A stretch of DNA of 64,000 nt, taken from assembly GCF_003112555.1 (NCBI RefSeq), contig NZ_BEWB01000003.1, forward strand, positions 558,001 to 622,000, written 5' to 3'. Position 1 is the first letter of the stretch, and the number at the start of each line of letters is the position of its first letter. The notes under the pieces were generated by a model. That model saw only the letters and a list, made by a program, of their open reading frames with translations. It did no database searches and was not told the origin of the DNA. A program made the position numbers and the translations under genes. Source of the DNA: Streptomyces coelicoflavus (GTDB lineage Bacteria; Actinomycetota; Actinomycetes; Streptomycetales; Streptomycetaceae). This document shows, in pieces, positions 32,869 through 40,719 of the stretch.

Positions 32869-35800
32869 ACGCGAGCCGAGCAGCCAACGGCCCCTCACCC
32901 CGCCCCGGACGACGCCCTGGTCGCGGACTCCCGCGAGCGCGCCGTCCGCGCCCTGCTGCGCCGTCCGCAGCTGAGGCGTTTGTGGAGCGCACAGCTCGTG
33001 GGGGGTGTCGGCGACATCCTCGCCCTCCTGGTGCTGGTCCTCCTCGCCGTCCAGGCCGCGATCGGCGTGGGCTCCTTCGGCGGGGGCTACCGGGGTGTGG
33101 CGTTCGCAGTGGCGACCGTTTTCGGCGTCCGGATCCTGGCGACGCTGCTCTTCGGCGCCGTCCTGCTCGGGCCCCTGACCTCCCTCACCTCGCAGGACGG
33201 TCCGCTCGACCGGCGCTGGACCCTGGTCGGCGCCGACGGGCTGCGGGCCGCACTGCTGATCGTCGCGCCGCTGTGGATCGACTGGACGCCCGACAACGCG
33301 CTGGCCGTCCTCCTGGTGACCGTCTTCGTCACCGGCGTCGCCGAGCGCTTCTGGACGGTGTGCCGGGAGAGCGCGGCCCCCGCGCTGCTGCCCGCCCCGC
33401 CCCTGGAGGGCGCCACGGTACGGCCGCTGCCGGACCACATGGACGCGCTGCGCCGCCTGTCGCTGCGCACGAGCTTCGTCGCGATCCCGTTCGCGGCGGT
33501 CGTGCTGGTCGTCGCCGGGCTCCTGAACAACCTCCTGGGCGCCGGCATCGCCTGGTTCGCCGAGCACCAGGCGGCGCTGGGCTCGTACGTGGCGGCCGGA
33601 CTGTTCGCCGCGTCCCTGTCCGTGGTGGCCTTCCTGGAGCTGCCCGCCGTGCGCACCCCGCGCGCGCGGTCGCCGCTGGAGGGCATGCGCCGCCCCAAGA
33701 GCGGCAGCGGCGTCGACAAGGGCCGCACCGGCGTGCTGCCCCTGCTGGTGGTCGCCTGCGCCGCGGTCGCCGCCGTGGTGGCCGCCGCGGTCGCCGTCGC
33801 CGTGCTGCACGCCAAGGACCTGGGCGGCGGCCCCGTGCTGTACGGGCTGATGGTGGGCGCGCTGACCGGCGGCGTCGTCGTCGGCATCCGCACCGCCCCC
33901 GCCCTGCTGCCGTCGCTGTCCCGGCGGCGGCTGCTGGCCCTGGCGATCGCCTTCGCCGGCATCGCCCTGCTGGCCGCCGGACTCGTCCCGGACGACACCA
34001 CCGTGCTGCTGCTCCTCGCGCTGGCCGGTGTCGGCGCGGGCGTGGCCGCGAACACCGGGCACGCGCTGCTCGACCAGGAAACCGAGGACCACCGCCGGGC
34101 ACGGACCACCGAGCACCTGCACGCCGTCGTCCGGGTCTGCGTGGCGCTCGGCGCCGTCGTCGGACCCGTGCTGGCCGCGGCGATCGGACCGCACCGGCTG
34201 GAGAGCGGCAGGTTCGTCTTCGCCCACGGCGGCGCCGCGTTCCTCCTGATGCTGCTCGGCGCCCTGCTGCTGCCGCTGGCCGCGCTGGTCCTGGCCAAGG
34301 TCGACGACCGCTCCGGCGTGCCACTGCGGCACGACCTGCGCGACGCGCTGCTCGGCGGCGACGACCCGGTGCCCGCGCCCACGGCCAACGGTTTCTTCAT
34401 CGCCCTGGAGGGCGGCGACGGCGCCGGCAAGTCCACCCAGGCCGAGGCCCTCGCCGAGTGGATCCGCGGCAAGGGCCACGAGGTCGTGCTCACCCGGGAG
34501 CCGGGCGCCACGCCGGTCGGCAAGCGCCTGCGCTCCATCCTGCTGGACGTCTCCAGCGCCGGACTGTCGCACCGCGCGGAGGCCCTGCTGTACGCCGCCG
34601 ACCGCGCGGAGCACGTCGACACCGTGGTCCGGCCCGCCCTGGAGCGCGGCGCCGTGGTCGTCTCGGACCGCTACATCGACTCCTCGGTCGCCTACCAGGG
34701 CGCCGGGCGCGACCTGTCGCCGACCGAGATCGCCCGTATCAACCGCTGGGCCACCGACGGTCTCGTACCGCACCTGACCGTCCTGCTCGACGTGGCGCCG
34801 GAGGCCGCCCGAGAGCGGTTCACCGAGGCGCCCGACCGGCTCGAGTCGGAGCCCGCCGAGTTCCACGCGCGCGTGCGCTCCGGATTCCTCACCCTCGCCG
34901 CCGCCGACCCCGGGCGCTACCTGGTGGTGGACGCCGGCCAGGAGCCCGAGGCCGTCACCACCGCCGTACGCCACCGGATCGACCAGGTGCTGCCGCTGTC
35001 CGAGGCCGAGATCAAGGCTCAGGAGGAGGCGCGCCGCAAGGCCGAGGAGGAGGCCCGCCGCAAGGCCGAGGAAGAGGCCGCGCGCAAGGCCGAGGAGGAG
35101 CGCCTGGAGCGCGAGCGCCTCGAGGAGGAGGCGCGGGTGCGCGCCGAGGAGGAGGAGCGCAAGCGGCGCGAGCTGGAGGAGGCGCAGCGGCGCGAGGCCG
35201 AGCGGCAGGCCGAGGAGGCCAGGCAGCGGGCCGAGGAAGCACGCCGCAAGGCCGAGGAGGAGCGGGTCCGGCTCCTCGCGGAGGAGAAGGCGCGCGCCGA
35301 GGAGGAGGAGCGGCTGCGGGCCGAGGAGGAGCGGCGCCGCAAGCAGGCCGAGGAGGAGGAGCGGCTGCGCGCCGAGGCCGAGGCCCGGCGCCTGGAGAAG
35401 CAGCGCAAGGCCGAGGAGGCCCTGCTGCGGGCCGAAGAGGCACGCCGGGCGGCGGAGCAGGCGGCGGCCGCGGCCGCCGCCGGCCCCAAGTCGTCGGCCC
35501 CCGCGGCGGCCGAGGCGCCCCGCCCGAAGCCGGCCCCCTCCGCGCCCTCCGACGCGGCGACCGTGCCGACCCCGGTCGTGACCCCGTCCAACGCCTCCGG
35601 CGGTCCGGTGGAGGACACGGCGGTCCTGCGGCCGGTGCGGGACACGGAGGACGACGGCCGGGCCGACCGGGCCGACGGGACCGAGGACGGTGCCCGGCGC
35701 GGGCGCGACGGCGGCCGGGCGTCCGGCGAGTCCGAGTCCGAGGTGACGACCGAGCTGCCCAAGCCGCCGGTGCCGTCCGGCGCGGCGGACGAGACGGCGG

Positions 35801-36183
35801 TGCTGCCGGCGGTGGAACCGCGGGACGCCGACGAGACCGCGGTCCTGCCGCCCGTGACGCCGCCGGGGGCCGCCGACGAGACGGCCGTACTGCCGCCCGT
35901 ACGCGGGGACGACCCCGCCGACCGGGTCCCGCCGGGCTACTTCCGCGAGGAGGGACCGGACGCCGGTGCCGGGGACGCCCAGGACCGCACGCGTGAGCTG
36001 CCCCGGATCGACCCCGACCAGGCACCGCCGTCCCGCAGGCGCCGCTCCGACTGGGCCGAGGAGACCCCGCTGGACGACCTGCCGACGCTGGCGGACGAGC
36101 TGCTCGGGCCGCACGACGAGGACGAGGGCGGCCGGGACGACGAGAGCCGCGGCGGCCGGGGCAGGGGCCGGGGACGACGCTGA
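32866..36183 (+). CDS. tmk: MFS-type membrane protein fused to thymidylate kinase with coiled-coil and disordered tail
   Basis: This is a 1105-residue multidomain protein. Residues about 35-490 form a transporter-like domain with about twelve hydrophobic segments. Residues about 505-715 are a complete dTMP kinase: P-loop GGDGAGKST near residue 516, LTREPG, and DRYIDSSVAYQGAGR. It phosphorylates dTMP to dTDP. Residues about 722-875 are a very charged Glu/Arg/Ala coiled coil of KAEEEARR-type repeats. The rest is disordered, with three DETAVLP motifs (35788, 35830, 35878) and a variant EDTAVLR (35611). The TMK domain is family-length by itself, so the fusion places nucleotide synthesis at the membrane. 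Streptomyces orthologues share this architecture. No other tmk is seen here, so this is presumably the essential enzyme. Confidence 0.93.
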   Translation: MTRAEQPTAPHPAPDDALVADSRERAVRALLRRPQLRRLWSAQLVGGVGDILALLVLVLLAVQAAIGVGSFGGGYRGVAFAVATVFGVRILATLLFGAVLLGPLTSLTSQDGPLDRRWTLVGADGLRAALLIVAPLWIDWTPDNALAVLLVTVFVTGVAERFWTVCRESAAPALLPAPPLEGATVRPLPDHMDALRRLSLRTSFVAIPFAAVVLVVAGLLNNLLGAGIAWFAEHQAALGSYVAAGLFAASLSVVAFLELPAVRTPRARSPLEGMRRPKSGSGVDKGRTGVLPLLVVACAAVAAVVAAAVAVAVLHAKDLGGGPVLYGLMVGALTGGVVVGIRTAPALLPSLSRRRLLALAIAFAGIALLAAGLVPDDTTVLLLLALAGVGAGVAANTGHALLDQETEDHRRARTTEHLHAVVRVCVALGAVVGPVLAAAIGPHRLESGRFVFAHGGAAFLLMLLGALLLPLAALVLAKVDDRSGVPLRHDLRDALLGGDDPVPAPTANGFFIALEGGDGAGKSTQAEALAEWIRGKGHEVVLTREPGATPVGKRLRSILLDVSSAGLSHRAEALLYAADRAEHVDTVVRPALERGAVVVSDRYIDSSVAYQGAGRDLSPTEIARINRWATDGLVPHLTVLLDVAPEAARERFTEAPDRLESEPAEFHARVRSGFLTLAAADPGRYLVVDAGQEPEAVTTAVRHRIDQVLPLSEAEIKAQEEARRKAEEEARRKAEEEAARKAEEERLERERLEEEARVRAEEEERKRRELEEAQRREAERQAEEARQRAEEARRKAEEERVRLLAEEKARAEEEERLRAEEERRRKQAEEEERLRAEAEARRLEKQRKAEEALLRAEEARRAAEQAAAAAAAGPKSSAPAAAEAPRPKPAPSAPSDAATVPTPVVTPSNASGGPVEDTAVLRPVRDTEDDGRADRADGTEDGARRGRDGGRASGESESEVTTELPKPPVPSGAADETAVLPAVEPRDADETAVLPPVTPPGAADETAVLPPVRGDDPADRVPPGYFREEGPDAGAGDAQDRTRELPRIDPDQAPPSRRRRSDWAEETPLDDLPTLADELLGPHDEDEGGRDDESRGGRGRGRGRR
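35020..35480 (+). other. Glu/Arg/Ala coiled-coil segment of the tmk fusion
   Basis: About 150 residues are built from repeated KAEEEARR, RAEEEERL and similar units, encoding an extended single helix or coiled coil between the kinase and the disordered tail. Such repetitive codons (GCCGAGGAGGAG) are prone to length change. Confidence 0.85.
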
Positions 36184-36311
36184 GCACCGGGGCCGCCGCG
36201 TTGTCGGTGCCGCCCCGCACAATGGAGGGCGCGGCGCGGATCGGCGCGGCGGCCAGTGCTCGTGTCGGCCCGATGCGGCTGGCTCGGTGTGACGGAAGGA
36301 CGGCGTGACCC

Positions 36312-37517
36312 ATGACCGTGTGGGACGACCTCGTCGGGCAGGAGAAGGTGTGCGAGCCGCTCGTCGCCGCTGCCCGGGACGCCGACGCCTTCGTCACCGC
36401 CGCCGCGGCCGACGGCCCGCTCCCGCAGGCGACGAGCATGACGCACGCCTGGCTGTTCACGGGCCCGCCCGGCTCGGGAGTGGCACAGACGGCGCGGGCC
36501 TTCGCCGCCGCGTTGCAGTGCGTGAGCCCCGACCGCGCCCTCGGCGGCGTCCCCGGCTGCGGCTTCTGCGACGGCTGCCACACGGCGCTGGTCGGCACCC
36601 ACGCGGACGTCAGCACGGTGGTCGCCATGGGCGCCGAGATCCGCGCCCGGGACATGCGGGACACCGTCCGCAAGTCGTTCACCTCTCCCGCGAACGGCCG
36701 CTGGCAGGTCATCCTTGTCGAGGAGGCCGAGCGGCTGAACGAGAAGTCGGCCAACGCCGTCCTGAAGGCCGTGGAGGAGCCGGCCCCGCGCACCGTCTGG
36801 CTGCTGTGCGCCCCCTCCGTCGAGGACGTCCTGCCCACGATCCGCTCCCGCTGCCGCCACCTGAACCTGCGCACGCCGTCGGTCGGAGCCGTCGCCGACA
36901 TGCTCGTACGGCGCGAGGGCATCGAACCGGACGTCGCCGCGGCGGCGGCCCGCGCCACCCAGGGCCACATCGACCGCGCCCGCCGCCTGGCCACGGACCA
37001 GGCCGCCCGGGCGCGCCGGGAGGCCGTGCTGAAGCTTCCGCTGCGGGTCGAGGACGTCGGCGGGGCACTCAAGGCGGCCCAGGAGCTGGTCGACGCCGCG
37101 GCGGCGGACGCCAAGCAGCTCGCCGAGGAGATGGACGCCAAGGAGACCGAGGAACTGAAGGCGGCACTGGGCGCGGCCCAGGGCGGCCGGCTCCCGCGCG
37201 GCACGGCGGGCGTGATGAAGGACCTGGAGGCCGACCAGAAACGCCGCAAGGCGCGCACCCAGCGCAACAGCCTCGATCTCGCCCTGAGCGAGCTGACCGG
37301 TTTCTACCGCGACGTTCTCGCCCTCCAGCTCGGCTCCCGCGTGGCCATAGCCAACGCCGACGCGGAGGACGCCCTGGAGCGGCTCGCCCGCGGCAGCACA
37401 CCCGAGTCCACGCTGCGCCGCATCGAGGCGATCGCGGCCTGCGGCAAGGCCCTCGACCGCAATGTGCCGCCGCTGCTCGCGGTGGAGGCGATGACGATGG
37501 CCCTCAGAGCGGGCTGA
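36312..37517 (+). CDS. holB: DNA polymerase III delta-prime subunit
   Basis: This 401-residue clamp-loader subunit starts at the ATG 36312 behind GGAAGGACGGCGTG. The P-loop position is degenerate (GPPGSGVAQTA), as usual for delta-prime, which does not hydrolyse ATP. The Zn-binding cluster CGFCDGC near residue 80 and the SRC arginine-finger motif (TIRSRCRHL) near residue 180 are both present. An insertion of about 80 charged residues (about 255-325) separates the AAA+ part from the C-terminal collar. Together with the upstream tmk it forms the conserved topA-tmk-holB replication neighbourhood. Confidence 0.93.
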   Translation: MTVWDDLVGQEKVCEPLVAAARDADAFVTAAAADGPLPQATSMTHAWLFTGPPGSGVAQTARAFAAALQCVSPDRALGGVPGCGFCDGCHTALVGTHADVSTVVAMGAEIRARDMRDTVRKSFTSPANGRWQVILVEEAERLNEKSANAVLKAVEEPAPRTVWLLCAPSVEDVLPTIRSRCRHLNLRTPSVGAVADMLVRREGIEPDVAAAAARATQGHIDRARRLATDQAARARREAVLKLPLRVEDVGGALKAAQELVDAAAADAKQLAEEMDAKETEELKAALGAAQGGRLPRGTAGVMKDLEADQKRRKARTQRNSLDLALSELTGFYRDVLALQLGSRVAIANADAEDALERLARGSTPESTLRRIEAIAACGKALDRNVPPLLAVEAMTMALRAG

Positions 37518-37632
37518 GCCGGCGCCCGGCGCGCACAGCGCACCGGGGGACGCACCGGGGGCGGGACGGTTGACGCCGTAACCCGTACGAGGCACGCGAA
37601 CCACGCACCGCGATGGCGCCGTCGCGGAGCGT

Positions 37633-37647
37633 TACGCTCGCTCAATG
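37633..37647 (+). promoter_or_regulatory. Candidate leaderless promoter -10 of the secreted hydrolase
   Basis: TACGCT (37633-37638) ends six bases before the ATG at 37645, with no ribosome binding site between them. Confidence 0.35.
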
Positions 37648-39264
37648 CACACAAGGCGCACTCACCGCAGGACCCGCACCGGCAGCACCCGCCTCCGAGC
37701 CACGGTGCTCGTCGCCGCGCTGCTCGCCACCGCCTGCTCGGCCGGGGGCGCGTCGACGTCCGCCGGATCCCCCGCGGCGGAGGCGGCCGGCTCGACGGAG
37801 GCGGCGACGGCGGCCCTGACCCCGCTGCCGAAGGCCACGCCCGCCGGGCTGTCGCCGTACTACGGGCAGAAGCTCGCCTGGCGCGACTGCGGCGTCCCCG
37901 GCTTCCAGTGCGCCACCATGAAGGCCCCGCTCGACTACGCCAAGCCCGGCGAGGGCGACGTCCGGCTCGCGGTGGCCCGCAAGAAGGCCACGGGGCCGGG
38001 CAAGCGCCTGGGCTCCCTGCTGGTCAACCCGGGCGGCCCGGGCGGCTCGGCGATCGGCTACCTCCAGCAGTACGCGGGGATCGGCTACCCGGCGAAGGTC
38101 CGGGCCCAGTACGACATGGTCGCGGTCGACCCCCGGGGCGTGGCGCGCAGCGAGCCGGTCGAGTGCCTCGACGGCCGCGAGATGGACGCGTACACGCAGA
38201 CCGACGTCACGCCCGACGACGCGGGCGAGACGGACGAGCTGGTCGACGCCTACAAGGAGTTCGCGGAGGGCTGCGGGGCGGACGCGCCGAAGCTCCTGCG
38301 CCACGTCTCCACGGTCGAGGCGGCGCGCGACATGGACGTCCTGCGCGCGGTGCTGGGCGACGAGAAGCTGACCTACGTCGGAGCCTCGTACGGCACGTTC
38401 CTGGGCGCGACCTACGCCGGTCTGTTCCCCGACCGGACGGGCCGCCTGGTCCTGGACGGCGCGATGGACCCCTCCCTGCCCGCGCGCCGCCTGAACCTGG
38501 AGCAGACGGCGGGCTTCGAGACGGCGTTCCAGTCCTTCGCGAAGGACTGCGTACGGCAGTCCGACTGCCCCCTCGGCGACAAGGACACCACCCCCGACCA
38601 GGTCGGCAAGAACCTGAAGTCCTTCTTCGACGACCTGGACGCGAAACCCCTCCCCGCCGGGGACGCCGACGGCCGCAAGCTCACCGAGTCCCTCGCCACC
38701 ACCGGCGTGATCGCGGCCATGTACGACGAGGGCGCCTGGCAGCAGCTGCGCGAGTCCCTGACCTCGGCGATCAAGGAGAAGGACGGCGCGGGCCTGCTGA
38801 TCCTCTCCGACAGCTACTACGAGCGCGAGGCCGACGGCGGCTACAGCAACCTGATGTTCGCCAACGCCGCCGTGAACTGCCTGGACCTCCCCGCCGCCTT
38901 CTCCTCCCCGGACGAGGTGCGCGCCGCCCTCCCCGACTTCGAGAAGGCGTCCCCGGTCTTCGGCGAGGGCCTCGCCTGGTCCTCCCTGAACTGCGCGTAC
39001 TGGCCGGTGAAGCCCACGGGTGAGCCGCACCGCATCGAGGCGGCCGGCGCCACCCCGATCGTCGTGGTCGGTACCACCCGCGACCCGGCCACCCCCTACC
39101 GCTGGGCCGAGGCCCTTTCCGGCCAGCTCTCCTCCGGCCGCCTCCTCACCTACGAGGGTGACGGCCACACCGCCTACGGCCGCGGCAGCTCCTGCATCGA
39201 CTCGGCGATCAACACCTACCTGCTGACCGGAACCGCCCCGAAGGACGGCACCCGCTGCTCGTAG
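37645..39264 (+). CDS. Secreted alpha/beta hydrolase, tripeptidyl aminopeptidase (TAP/SlpD)-type lipoprotein
   Basis: This 539-residue exported hydrolase has an N-terminus with many Arg residues, a hydrophobic core and a lipobox LATACS (Cys near residue 32), then an Ala/Ser/Thr-rich tether. The hydrolase domain has the oxyanion segment NPGGPGGSA, the nucleophile elbow GASYGTFLG near residue 250, the acid in TTRDPATPY and the catalytic His in GDGHTAYG. The C-terminal 100 residues form the TAP-like domain (Pfam TAP_C) with a final Cys pair. Members remove N-terminal peptides from secreted proteins. A strong terminator follows the stop. Confidence 0.92.
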   Translation: MHTRRTHRRTRTGSTRLRATVLVAALLATACSAGGASTSAGSPAAEAAGSTEAATAALTPLPKATPAGLSPYYGQKLAWRDCGVPGFQCATMKAPLDYAKPGEGDVRLAVARKKATGPGKRLGSLLVNPGGPGGSAIGYLQQYAGIGYPAKVRAQYDMVAVDPRGVARSEPVECLDGREMDAYTQTDVTPDDAGETDELVDAYKEFAEGCGADAPKLLRHVSTVEAARDMDVLRAVLGDEKLTYVGASYGTFLGATYAGLFPDRTGRLVLDGAMDPSLPARRLNLEQTAGFETAFQSFAKDCVRQSDCPLGDKDTTPDQVGKNLKSFFDDLDAKPLPAGDADGRKLTESLATTGVIAAMYDEGAWQQLRESLTSAIKEKDGAGLLILSDSYYEREADGGYSNLMFANAAVNCLDLPAAFSSPDEVRAALPDFEKASPVFGEGLAWSSLNCAYWPVKPTGEPHRIEAAGATPIVVVGTTRDPATPYRWAEALSGQLSSGRLLTYEGDGHTAYGRGSSCIDSAINTYLLTGTAPKDGTRCS

Positions 39265-39282
39265 CCCCACCCCGCCGGCCCC

Positions 39283-39315
39283 ACCCGCCCCGGAGCCTTC
39301 CGCTCCGGGGCGGGT
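39283..39315 (+). terminator. Hairpin terminator after the TAP-type hydrolase
   Basis: ACCCGCCCCGGAG (39283-39295) pairs with CTCCGGGGCGGGT (39303-39315), 13 bp extended by one C-G pair, loop of five bases, 19 bp after the stop. Confidence 0.8.
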
Positions 39316-39344
39316 TCGGAGCACCCCGGGAAACTGTGTAGACT
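39315..39344 (+). promoter_or_regulatory. Promoter of the tRNA-Thr gene
   Basis: The -35 TTCGGA (39315-39320), an 18-bp spacer and a consensus Streptomyces -10 TAGACT (39339-39344) lie about 40 bp upstream of the mature tRNA 5' end, directly behind the preceding terminator. Confidence 0.6.
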
Positions 39345-39381
39345 TACCGACGTTGCTGATCGCACCATGGGTGCACGGCGC

Positions 39382-39455
39382 GCCGCCTTAGCTCAGATGG
39401 CCAGAGCAACGCACTCGTAATGCGTAGGTCTCGGGTTCGAATCCCGAAGGCGGCT
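39382..39455 (+). tRNA. tRNA-Thr, anticodon CGU
   Basis: This 74-nt gene folds into a full cloverleaf: acceptor GCCGCCT against AGGCGGC, anticodon stem ACGCA/TGCGT with loop CTCGTAA (anticodon CGT at positions 34-36), and T arm TCGGG-TTCGAAT-CCCGA. The 3' CCA is not encoded. It decodes ACG. It is the boundary between conserved core genes and the NRPS region. tRNA 3' ends are common integration sites, but I see no integrase or repeated tRNA end in the window. Confidence 0.97.
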
Positions 39456-39460
39456 CTGAG

Positions 39461-39495
39461 AAGGCCCAGGACAGATGGAATCTGACCTGGGCCTT
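39461..39495 (+). terminator. Terminator of the tRNA-Thr gene
   Basis: AAGGCCCAGG (39461-39470) pairs with CCTGGGCCTT (39486-39495), with an inner CAGAT/ATCTG extension (39472-39476 against 39480-39484) and a T-rich end. Confidence 0.8.
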
Positions 39496-39685
39496 TGTGG
39501 TTCTCCCGAATGATCCGGGCACGCCTGTAGATGACGGGTGGCCGATCCTCGCCGCCGGATGCGCGCCTGTGGCCGCGTACACCGCCCCCGGCTCCCCGCT
39601 CATGGATCGCGGGGTTCGCTCTTTCGGTGCCGCTCGGTGGGTATGGGTGCTCCCAGCGGGTGGGTCGTCGAGGCGGGGAGGGATC

Positions 39686-40429
39686 ATGGCGGTGCTCACG
39701 GGCAAGGCGGCGGTCGTTACCGGTGGCTCGCGGGGGATCGGCCGGGCTGTCGTGCTGCGGCTCGCGCGGGACGGGGCGGCGGTGGTCTTCAACTACGCGC
39801 GGAACCGGGATGCCGCCGATGAGGTCGTGCGGGAGGCCGGGAAGGCGGGCGGGAAGGTCGTTGCGGTCCGGCTGGATCTGGCGGAGCCCCGCGCGGCCGA
39901 GGAGTTGCTGGCCACTGCCGAACGTCGGCTCGGCGGTCTGGACATCCTGGTGAACAACGCGGCTGTGCATACCGACGTCGTGCCCATCGCGCAGACGGAG
40001 GAGGCTGTCTTCGACAGCGTGATGGCCGTGAACGCAAAGTCGGTCTTCCTCACGGTGCGCTATGCGGCGCGGCACATGCGCGACGGTGGGCGGATCGTGA
40101 ACATCTCCACGCTCAACACCGTTTTCCCCGCCCCCGGCAATGCTCCGTACGCGGCCAGCAAGGGTGCCGTCGAACAGCTGACCCTGGTGGCTTCACGCGA
40201 GCTGGGCGCACGGGGCATCACGGTCAACACCGTCTCGCCTGGCGCCACGGACACCGATCTTCTGAACGCGGCCAACGAGCCGGAGAAGGTGGCGATGGCC
40301 GTGGCAATGACCTCGCTCGGACGTCTCGGCCGGCCCGAGGACGTGGCGGACGTCGTCGCCTTCCTCGCGGGGCCGGACGGGCGGTGGCTGACGGGCCAGA
40401 ACGTCCGTGCCAACGGAGGCGTCCTCTGA
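39686..40429 (+). CDS. Short-chain dehydrogenase/reductase (SDR), glucose/3-oxoacyl reductase type
   Basis: This 247-residue NAD(P)-dependent oxidoreductase has the cofactor motif TGGSRGIG (residues about 12-19), NNAA near residue 88, the catalytic Ser in NISTLNT, the YxxxK pair in YAASK near residue 155, and a C-terminal NVRANGG end. FNYARN after beta-2 suggests NADP preference. The ATG follows GGGGAGG. It is transcribed alone: the tRNA terminator precedes it and a 14-bp hairpin follows. It may be a tailoring enzyme for the neighbouring peptide, but nothing in the sequence proves this, and the terminator argues against co-transcription. Confidence 0.92.
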   Translation: MAVLTGKAAVVTGGSRGIGRAVVLRLARDGAAVVFNYARNRDAADEVVREAGKAGGKVVAVRLDLAEPRAAEELLATAERRLGGLDILVNNAAVHTDVVPIAQTEEAVFDSVMAVNAKSVFLTVRYAARHMRDGGRIVNISTLNTVFPAPGNAPYAASKGAVEQLTLVASRELGARGITVNTVSPGATDTDLLNAANEPEKVAMAVAMTSLGRLGRPEDVADVVAFLAGPDGRWLTGQNVRANGGVL

Positions 40430-40453
40430 CCGAGAGGGGCGCGGCTCCCTTTG

Positions 40454-40485
40454 AAACCCCGGGTCGGGAATCCGACCCGGGGTTT
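40454..40485 (+). terminator. Hairpin terminator between the SDR and NRPS genes
   Basis: AAACCCCGGGTCGG (40454-40467) pairs perfectly with CCGACCCGGGGTTT (40472-40485), loop of four bases. Confidence 0.8.
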
Positions 40486-40612
40486 CCGCTGTCGTGGGGC
40501 CTTGAACTCCGGACGCTTCCGGTGCGCTTCCCGGGCGCAGCCGGTGGACGGCTGTGCGTGACGAGGTCGTGCGCGGCGCCGGACCGGGGCGGACGTCACC
40601 TCCGTGTGGCGT

Positions 40613-40622
40613 CCCTATAGGG
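40613..40622 (+). promoter_or_regulatory. Candidate -10 region of the NRPS gene
   Basis: The palindrome CCCTATAGGG (40613-40622) contains TATAGG, the best -10-like hexamer between the SDR terminator and the NRPS start, and implies a leader of about 100 nt. No convincing -35 is seen. Confidence 0.3.
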
Positions 40623-40719
40623 CCGAGATAGGCCGCGAGGAGAGCCTCCGCTCGGAGCGTCGCGCCGTCGTGCGGTGTGCGCGCCCTTGAGGTCCGCATC
40701 GGTACACCGTTCTGGGAGC

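Noticed and set aside
39686..40429. SDR as part of the NRPS transcription unit
   Set aside because: A perfect 14-bp hairpin and 235 bp separate it from the synthetase, so co-transcription is not supported, although a tailoring role remains possible.
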